Below are positions 57,319 through 64,000 of a stretch of DNA of 64,000 nt, in pieces (within the stretch, counting starts at the first letter, position 1; every line of letters begins with the position of its first letter). Source of the DNA: Echinostoma caproni (lineage: Eukaryota; Platyhelminthes; Trematoda; Plagiorchiida; Echinostomatidae); contig UZAN01040708.1 in assembly GCA_900618425.1 (NCBI GenBank), positions 6,009-70,008 of the forward strand. Direction: 5' to 3'. The position numbers and the translations under genes were made by a program. The notes under the pieces were generated by a model. The model saw only the letters and a list, made by a program, of their open reading frames with translations, was not told where the DNA came from and did not search any database.

Positions 57319-57820
57319 GAAACTAATTTGGCCGATAGCATTGAAATAAGAGTGTTCCTTCTTTATTTTCCAAAGCCACCGTAGGCCACTTTTGACGCGA
57401 TATGAAGGGTATTTATGTACAGTACGCATCGGTGACGTTTTGATATAACCCATTGTCCAACATTTTACTTACGACGCATTTCACTAGCGTCGTCCGAACG
57501 TATGAATAGGAAAGCTACTTAGATCTTGTAAATTAAAGCTATTCGTCCTGAATTTCCAAATATTTGTTCCAACTCATTAAATATAGCCTCAAAATCAAGG
57601 GGTGGAAATTTAACTGCAACTTAAAGTTAGTGAGAGGAATTGCATTGGCCTAATTCAATGTCACGTATTTCGAGAAAGTTGCTCTGTGATTTGTGAGGTG
57701 AAATCACATAATAGAAACTCGTGCTTTCATTCAAATTTAGTTTTTCAAGAAATAATTTGCCTTCGAAAAGATGGTGCTTACTCTTGATGTGGTTTGGAAC
57801 CTCTTGAAGACGTTCTTTGA

Positions 57821-58336
57821 ATGAAGAAAGCAGACAACCAAGTTGTTATGACCAATGATAAAAATATTCAACTGTCATATTTTACCGCTACCCAAAGTGC
57901 GATGGATTACATAAAACGCCATTATGACCTGCTGGGAGAAGCATCTCATTTTTTTTTATTCTTAATTCCCTTGTGGTTGTATGCTTTTATCACCTACTAT
58001 AAGTTACGAACACGTTTTTCATTTCCAGCAAAATATTCGAAACCAATCATATTCATAAATTTATCCCTTCTTGACAATGACATCCATATAATTTATACCA
58101 CACCACGACTCACAAATAGGCGTGAGTTAAATGCCCATATATTTGTGATTAGATTGTTAGAACCTGTATTGAATCCTGATCTGATGGAATCCTATCGAAT
58201 GGGTTTAACAGATATAGTAATGTGCGCGCTCTCGTTACTGTTGGGCCTAACTGATCACCAAGGAAGAGGACATATAACCAGGTCATCAAAAGTGCCTGGT
58301 GCCTGTGAACTATCCAAACTGGATACACTAAATTGA
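57821..58336 (+). CDS. Longest gap-free open frame (171 codons), unrecognised; 3' end made of repeat DNA
   Basis: A single frame with one hydrophobic segment (residues 44-60, FFLFLIPLWLYAFITYY). The last ~35 codons, from about 58225, are the tail of a family C SINE unit, so any real protein ended or was disrupted there. In DNA of this composition a frame this long is uncommon but not decisive. No domain was recognised. Treat it as an open frame rather than a gene. Confidence 0.2.
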   Translation: MKKADNQVVMTNDKNIQLSYFTATQSAMDYIKRHYDLLGEASHFFLFLIPLWLYAFITYYKLRTRFSFPAKYSKPIIFINLSLLDNDIHIIYTTPRLTNRRELNAHIFVIRLLEPVLNPDLMESYRMGLTDIVMCALSLLLGLTDHQGRGHITRSSKVPGACELSKLDTLN

Positions 58337-58650
58337 TTGAGCCATTCGCACAAGGTGATGGCCGTCGACCGTGTAGCTCAGGGGTATGGGTTTGAAGTAC
58401 CAACCCGAACGTTCGTGGTTCGAGTCCTGACAGAGACACAAAAAGTACGCACTGCTGACGAATCCCAAGCAGGACGAAACAGCTGTCCAGTGCTCTTTGT
58501 CGGTTATCACAAAACATTTCCATCACATTTGAATGCATCGCCTTGTGGGGAATTAACGATATCGCAAGGAGTGAAACCCAAACCCAAGAACATCAAAAAT
58601 ATCTGGTGCCTCTGAACAATCAAATGGGCTAATCCAAGCTTCATACACAA
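58225..58650 (+). mobile_element. Ribozyme SINE family C, partial tandem (tail fragment plus full unit)
   Basis: The full unit runs from about 58326 to 58640. It has AAATTGATTGAGCCATTCG, an A box TGTAGCTCAGGGGTATGG (58372-58389) and a B box GGTTCGAGTCC (58417-58427). Then come a complete hammerhead (58449-58493), CTCTTTGTCGGTTATCAC, GGGGAATTAACGATATCG, and the end GGTGCCTCTGAACAATCAAA. Just before it, 58225-58325 repeats the unit's 3' portion (GATCACCAAGG, ACATATAACCAGGTCATC, GTGCCTGGTGCCTGTGAAC). Equivalent points are about 305 bp apart. The element thus looks like a piece of a tandem array, as in other hammerhead repeats. Confidence 0.75.
58449..58493 (+). ncRNA. Type I hammerhead ribozyme, near-complete
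   Basis: Stem I is GCACTG (58449-58454) with CAGTGC (58488-58493), six perfect pairs. The core is CTGACGA (58455-58461). Stem II is ATCC with GGAC: three pairs and an A.C mismatch at the core-proximal position, loop CAAGCA. GAA lies at 58476-58478, stem III is ACA/TGT with a two-base loop, and the cleavage triplet is GTC ending at 58487. The mismatch at the base of stem II replaces the usual G-C pair and may weaken activity. Confidence 0.75.
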
Positions 58651-58714
58651 ATGATAATCACTGAAGAACACATTCAATCAGATTTTAACTGGCAATTATA
58701 ATCCATCACAGTGT

Positions 58715-58860
58715 GAGCTGTTTTGCAGAGCGCTTACATACACACCTTCCACGTGATGGGTCTGGAGTTCAAAACTTGGACGTACCGGTGGATATACACT
58801 GCTGATGACCTCTAATAAGAACAAAACCCTAGTCTGTTGCCTTTCGAGCGTGTGTGGAGA
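58715..58860 (+). mobile_element. Highly diverged SINE family B-like copy
   Basis: GGAGTTCAAAACTTGG sits in the B-box place, followed by GGTGGATATACACTGCTGATGA at the family B spacing. The remainder of the hammerhead is decayed (AACAAAACCCTAGTC instead of CGAAACAGCTGTC). Recognised mainly by the CACTGCTGATGA core and its distance from the B box. Confidence 0.4.
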
Positions 58861-58864
58861 TGAT

Positions 58865-60885
58865 AGACAGCACTTTGAAAAGTGAGCAGTGCACATCAGT
58901 ATGACTTATCTCACGCCGCCGATTACAAGTTACCGAGAAACGGATACGAATAACAAGATTAGTGACTGATTTCACCTTATCATAATTACCGAGTATATAA
59001 ATTCAGAATCAACTTTTAGAAAGCCGACTGCGGCCAAACAAAAGATATCTGGGGAACAGAGAACAAGAATTATGAATGGTGGCCGCAGAACTGGAGCCCT
59101 GAGTCCCTGTGTTTATACTGGTGTCACTCGAGAATCGGATTTCTTTTGTCAAAATTCTTACTTTTGAATTCATCTTCTGCAAGAGCACAAAGAACAAAAA
59201 GTGTAGGTTTAGCACTTTTACCCGATCAGACAGTGCACGAGCAGCTGTGTTGCATTAGCAATCAGAGAAGAATTAAGGTTGTCAGTTTTTCACTGGAAAT
59301 GTTTCAAATATTAACATGATTGACATACATCTCTGTTCGATCAATTTTCTGACATTTTGAATGAATACGAGTGGGTATTAAACACTTTGATTTCTAGAAG
59401 TCAACCTGGCAAGCAAGCTCGTTTTCGGTGCATCATTTACTTGCCAAATACAACACTCTTTTATCGGTCAAAAAATCACCTAATTGAAGGAAACAGAAAA
59501 TGGTAGATCATGTCTGTGTTAATATGCGTGTGTGTGTGTGTGTGAATACTATGGATATGATATCACTGGCAGTCTGGTGCATCGTGCATGTTGCAAATTA
59601 TTTCCCAACTCAGAAACGTATTGCTTTAACTGGCATAATGAAATCTACTTCAATATTTTACGGCTAAAACGGTTCGGGATGAGTTTTATCTGAGCAAGGC
59701 AATATAAACCTTCACTGCGTGCATACACTGTTCCGTCGACAGTGATCGGAAAATCTACAGTGTGGAAGGGAAATCGTTTCAAAGGGAATTCATGGTGAAA
59801 ATTGACCTTCCTGACTTCGTCATTCGGTTGTTCATTTTCTGTTCCATCCGGTTCACCCCGAAATTGCTTAGTCTATTCACATTCATTTGATAGGATCTGT
59901 CTTTTGTCCGTGCTAACAACCGGTTTCATCGAAGCCGAACAATCCGTTAAATAACCCAGCTTTATTATTTATTCACTACACAAACAAATTTATATTCGTA
60001 TTAAACCAGAAAAATTCACAGAAACATAATCCCTAAAACATACCTGTGGAGTTGTCGAATGACCCACTTGGAGCAGTTTCCGGTGACCTTATTTCAACTG
60101 ATTTGCACTCTGGAGAAACTCTAAAATCATGTATTCGCTCTCTGACTCTCAATCGGAATTAGAATATTTCAAATTAGAAGAAAATCTTGCTATGAGTTCT
60201 GGACCACTTTTATCGATAGTACAATATTCAAGTGTTTTCGGTCAAATATAAAAATATACTTTTTTCATTTTGAAGCGTACCATCAATAGCGCATATAACT
60301 ACGTAAGGACGTTTTCCTTTCGGAGAGGAGGTGATTGTAATTGGCAGAAAGGTTCATGCTAACATCAGAAACTCTGAATTGCATCCAAGTCAAGTAATTT
60401 ACCACATAAAACATTTGAAATTGTTTTTCAAACTAAATTTCCAATCCTCCTGAGGTTTGCTGTTCTGGGCATGAAGTTGAAGAACTTTGCTCGCTATTTT
60501 ACTAGCTGTCCTTAGCTTCTTCGTTCCTTTCTGTTGAAGCACACCCATTTCATTTATCCAGCAGCGTTAATATCCTGAGGTAATACAATATCGCAAGTAT
60601 ATAGGAAAAGTAATAGAGCAGACAAACAAGTTCTCTTTGATAGCATTGTTCTCATAATTTGCTTACACTCGTCATAAAAGACAGCGAGCACAATGAAGTC
60701 TAATACGTGGTTTTCAGGCTAACGGAAGCCTTGTCTCATCTTGTAGATGTAGTTATCTTTTGCAAAGCTTGGCCAAGTTTCTAACTGTTCTATTTCATAT
60801 ATCTTTTTCTGAACATAAGTAGATATTTAGAACGAATTTGCTTTCTCCCTAAGTGCTTTCGCTCATATCTCCATGATGACCTTCA
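58865..60885. other. No recognised gene; small repeats only
   Basis: A GT microsatellite lies at 59527-59543 and repeat H copy 2 at 59407-59453. Nothing else is supported. Confidence 0.4.
59407..59453 (+). repeat. Short dispersed repeat H, copy 2
   Basis: CTGGCAAGCAAGCTCGTTTT then CGGTGCATC and TACAACACT; matches 48816-48870. Confidence 0.45.
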
Positions 60886-60886
60886 T

Positions 60887-60887
60887 C

Positions 60888-60923
<36 letters not shown>
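60887..60923. repeat. (TA)n microsatellite
   Basis: Alternating TA after CATATG, directly abutting the left arm of the inverted-repeat element. Confidence 0.95.
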
Positions 60924-60925
<2 letters not shown>

Positions 60926-61184
60926 TCGCAATAACCTTGTATGCAACACCGGGTGACTTTTGGATAGACAGTTCTTTCGTAGGCAGTCCACCTAAGAATC
61001 GATGCTATGATTCACTGTTTTTATAAATGAGTTAGATGCTACTAAATGCAACAAACGTAACTTTATCGTCTTTGCAGAATATTTCATAATAAGTATTATA
61101 TGAATGACTGGACAAAATTTCCCTCTGAAAGAGCTATCTAGCCAAAAGTCACACGGTGTTGCAAACATGGTTATTGTGACGAAA
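60923..61184. mobile_element. Hairpin (terminal inverted repeat) element, MITE-like
   Basis: The left arm (60923-60990) reads TCGTCGCAATAACC, ATGCAACACCGGGTGACTTT, TGG. The reverse complement of 61110-61184 gives TCGTCACAATAACC, TTGCAACACCGTGTGACTTT, TGG. The arms match well for about 55 bases before drifting, around a ~120-base centre. There is no coding content. The layout fits a small non-autonomous DNA element or a fold-back repeat. It adjoins a TA run, and a second ATATATAT tract lies at 61325-61336, so TA target duplication cannot be judged. Confidence 0.6.
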
Positions 61185-61189
61185 AGACA

Positions 61190-61970
61190 CTTCCTCGGTA
61201 CAAGTATATGAATAAACTGACAAACGATTACCGGATATGCATGCCTAACGGGCGGCAAGAACCGCGAAACCGTATGTTTGCTTCCGGGGAAATTTTTTTC
61301 AGTCATTCACATACTACTTATTATGATATATATATGTATCACTGTACTTTTAAAATTAGTTTGGTCATGTGTTGATCATTAGCTGAGATTAATCAAATTA
61401 GTTTCGAATCTGAACCCTGCTCAGAACTTTCTAAGCCCATGAACCAAGATCTATCCTCACCGAAAGGAGGCTAGGAAATATAGTTCCAGTCCTCCGGATG
61501 ACGTGAAAGTACCAGAGTTCATGTAAAAATTTATTCCGTCTTCAATTTTAACCACTCACTCTCTAGCTCTGTGCATCAAAACTCCAGCGACATGTTTTGA
61601 CGGACAAAATGTCATCATGGTCAACATATTCCCAACTCTGGCAATGGTCGTGTTTCAACAAGGACACCTGAATAACGCATAAACTGGTCGAAGAATGGCT
61701 GAAAATGCTGTTCCTGCAAAAGGGGGCGATCAAATTTTACAACCGTTGGTTTTGTGATTTCTCTTTGAGACAAAACTTGTTTTGCTAATTCGAAGAAAAG
61801 TGTTACAAAAGCATTCAATCACTTAATGATAGTGTTATTCATGACAAAGTTTCAAAAAGGCATACTAATGCATTATCTGTTGAAAAACATTGCATAATCT
61901 GAGTTGTTCACTTTGAAAAAGTCCAGGAAACGACGGTCTATTCTAGGAGATCCAGTTGGCCAGAAGAACT
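61190..61970. other. No recognised feature
   Basis: A minus frame at 61818-61621 contains an acceptor-like CCCCCTTTTGCAG, but it could not be joined in frame to the signal-peptide exon upstream. Confidence 0.3.
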
Positions 61971-61973
61971 TAC

Positions 61974-62028
61974 CAGCATTACAAAACAAAATTGGCACCA
62001 GGGCGTAGAACACAAACAACCAAGTCAT
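61974..62028 (-). CDS. Candidate first coding exon with signal peptide
   Basis: On the minus strand the ATG at 62028 begins MTWLFVFYALVPILFCNA, an almost ideal secretory signal peptide of 18 residues. It is followed at once by a consensus splice donor (CTG then GTAAGTTC, donor at 61973). Such short signal exons are common in secreted proteins of flatworms. The next exon was not found. The best acceptor (61714) would give a frame that closes after about 19 codons. The frame is also open upstream of the ATG, so part of the support could be chance. Confidence 0.3.
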
Positions 62029-62029
62029 G

Positions 62030-63330
62030 ACCCCGATTGTGTTCAGTCTACACTGACAGTTGCTAACCTCACTCCGGGTTAATGACAAGAAGCCAACTGT
62101 TGGCCATCTGTTAGGATTGGTTTTTATCATAGAAAAGTTAACAGTATGCTGAGCCAATAGAAAAGACATTTATTATGTGGCACATGTTGACTTTTCGTCT
62201 GAAATCACCATATTTTTGCCAAAAACTAAAGAACAATACAGGTGATTTGTCGATTGGCTGATAGTATCACATTTTATGGTTACAAAAACGGGGACGAACG
62301 TGAGGCGGTAAATACATAAAAACATATATTGGTTTAGAGTATGATGGCTTGCGAATGATGTATCAGAGGCTAACTCTACTCAATTTTCTTGACGTCGCAC
62401 AATTAACTAGTCAAAACAATGTGTCACTCTATCTGCATACCTGCTTCACTGTCGAGCCTTTTGTTTCATTCTTCTTTTCAAAGCCAGTTCTGCAGACACG
62501 GCCTCCTTTTTACGCTGACCTATTCACTTGTTCCGTTGTAGCAAGCTGCTTAAATGCAATGCGTATTATTTTATATTGCTATTAATAATAGTATTAGTGT
62601 TTTATATGAATCTACACTAACACCGTGCTCCACTTAACTGAGAACCGATGGAAACCGGAACAACTACAGGCATAACTCATCCGATAGATTTTAGTCCCGC
62701 ACAGTCGACATACTTGGAGCTTTTTAACCCTTCAATAAAGATATGAATAAAAAAATGTGTTGGAAAGATGTGGAGTTGTATCCACGGCAAATGTGATTGC
62801 CGTTCCGCTCTAAATCCTCCTTCCCTGGGCAAGTGAATAGTCTGATAACTCTTTATGTCCACCTTGGCTATCAATGCATCATTCTGTGAAGTGACCACTA
62901 TCCAATTACCCCGAGTAATTCCTACAACAGTATATCGCAGAACTGATGAAAGTAAGCCTCAGACATCCTTCATATGTCATCGTTCGCCAACAAATATCTG
63001 TCCACAAGTTTGCGCCGATTTTACCACAAAAATTAAATGCAATGCAACTGGTCAACGGAGTGTTAAAAACAAGCTTGTCTGCTACCATCGCTATTTAGAT
63101 TATCGAATCAAATATTCATGTAGGATTAACTAAGATCAAGAATTTCACGTTAATAATTATTAAAGTGTTATTCAAAATTTATGAAATAATTTTCCGCGCT
63201 TCAAACCTGAGCTTCTTCGGTGGTGAGTTATTCTTCATTCAGCCTGAGGATTGGTTCCTTTACTGATCGACGCAAAACCAGAATAAACTTGTCCCCGGCC
63301 AGAGATCCAATGAAATTTGCAAAGGGCGTA
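62030..63330. other. No recognised feature
   Basis: Frames at 62349-62585 and 62855-63133 are open but unrecognised. Confidence 0.35.
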
Positions 63331-63331
63331 A

Positions 63332-63529
63332 GCACATAAACCTACCAACAGAGAACAACTGTTCCCCAAGCCACCCGAAAACGTAACCACTCCAACTAAA
63401 ACTCCGGTCGTAGCTTGTCCAGTCGAAGTGCAAAACAGACTCTTGGCCTCTATCAATCAAAATCACGACACACTAATCCCATCTGACTCAATCAACCCCC
63501 TTCTGCCACACATGACGTGGAAAGCCTGA
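63332..63529 (+). CDS. Unrecognised 65-codon open frame, possible exon
   Basis: The frame has no ATG at its start and reads NREQLFPKPPENVTTPTKTP, then VQNRLLASINQNHDTLIPSD and PLLPHMTWKA before a stop. It is Pro- and Thr-rich and lies in a stretch locally richer in C. An acceptor-like CCTACCAACAG lies at 63341-63351, inside the frame's first codons. No family was recognised; chance cannot be excluded. Confidence 0.2.
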   Translation, partial: AHKPTNREQLFPKPPENVTTPTKTPVVACPVEVQNRLLASINQNHDTLIPSDSINPLLPHMTWKA

Positions 63530-63534
63530 CCGGA

Positions 63535-64000
63535 AAAATGAATACCCCGATTGTTTGAAACTATCTTTTAACTGCTTGAAATACAGAGTGACACCAAGAC
63601 TAAATACAACAGCAGCCTATGAATATCGGTGAGAGACGCTGCATTTTTGTTTAACTACTCCGACGTCGATCAACCGATTTCATCGTTACTGTGAAACGCT
63701 CCTAAATTATGAGCAATTTGTATGGCGATTGTCATTTAGTTGAAAAGTCTAATTATAAACGGGCTGATCGCGCTCGGGAATTCTTTCCCCAATGTCCCTA
63801 TATGAACATTTTGTCTACCGTCTACAATACCTGCAAATAGCTCTAAATGGTATTTATAAACTTATTTGATCTTGTGCACATTTCCATCGGCTATTCATTC
63901 ATTTTTCGTGATTTGCTTGCTAATCATTGATGGCTATTATTCGGTTAATGTTTTGTTTTGTACCACAAAATGATCACATTTCTGTTGACTGTTTTGTTCG
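63535..64000. other. No recognised feature
   Basis: Nothing supported up to the window end. Confidence 0.4.

Noticed and set aside
58360..58435. True tRNA gene at the family C head
   Set aside because: A and B boxes are good, but the same head recurs in other family C copies joined to the ribozyme, and no proper acceptor stem closes it.
58149..58538. 129-codon minus-strand frame with a protein-like look
   Set aside because: It is antisense to the tandem family C SINE; the similar frame at 52978-53184 arises from another copy of the same repeat.
60992..61306. 104-codon minus-strand frame
   Set aside because: It overlaps the hairpin element and has no recognised domain.
61621..61713. Second exon for the signal-peptide exon at 61974
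   Set aside because: A good acceptor exists, but joining in phase meets a stop after about 19 codons.
62940..62985. CTGATGAAAG motif
   Set aside because: Stem II and the GAAA/cleavage side cannot be formed.

Overview
This is 64 kb of AT-rich, repeat-laden eukaryotic DNA with an 805-base assembly gap (26081-26885). It looks like a flatworm genome, most likely a trematode. The evidence is the mix of parts: Penelope-like retroelements with a GIY-YIG endonuclease, non-LTR reverse transcriptases of CR1/L2-like and RTE-like type, and tRNA-headed short repeats carrying hammerhead ribozymes, an arrangement known from schistosome Sm-alpha repeats. The species cannot be fixed from sequence alone. No complete cellular protein gene, true tRNA or rRNA gene, CRISPR array or bacterial-style operon was recognised. 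Most open frames are short and look like chance or shadows of repeats.

Layout. 1-2640 (minus) is a decayed Penelope-like element (PLE) running off the left edge, with another repeat inserted in its reverse transcriptase. 2655-2890 is a fold-back of ribozyme-bearing SINE family C. 3608-3795 is a tRNA-like SINE (family A). 4840-5402 holds relics of a possible Ty3/gypsy integrase and an RTE-like LINE. 7779-7945 is a SINE of family B with a hammerhead that can be folded completely by eye. 13617-14400 and 15630-15880 are two further PLE endonuclease ends, the second enclosed by 58-bp inverted repeats. 20232-20765 and 32905-33450 are opposite-strand copies of an unnamed ~540-bp repeat. 22960-23420 is a weak gypsy relic. 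23851-25400 is a decayed LINE whose reverse transcriptase end is followed by an endonuclease fragment, the reverse of the normal order. 28876-29175, 53029-53185 and 58225-58650 are family C copies. 36620-36945 is an inverted pair of family B copies. 46560-46775 is a LINE C-terminal relic. 60923-61184 is a hairpin-type element beside a TA microsatellite.

The most interesting system is the ribozyme SINEs. Two families with different tRNA-like heads and different tails share almost only one ~45-nt hammerhead module, with a three-base-pair stem III. One locus is a partial tandem with a period near 305 bp; three others are inverted pairs or fold-backs. This suggests mobile RNAs processed by self-cleavage and dependent on reverse transcriptases such as those of the PLEs or LINEs nearby; that dependence is inference.

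A few open frames might be exons of unrecognised genes (41821-42023 minus, 48472-48786, 49895-50095, 57067-57318, 61974-62028 minus, 63332-63529). They are listed with low confidence because no family was recognised and no complete exon chain could be assembled.
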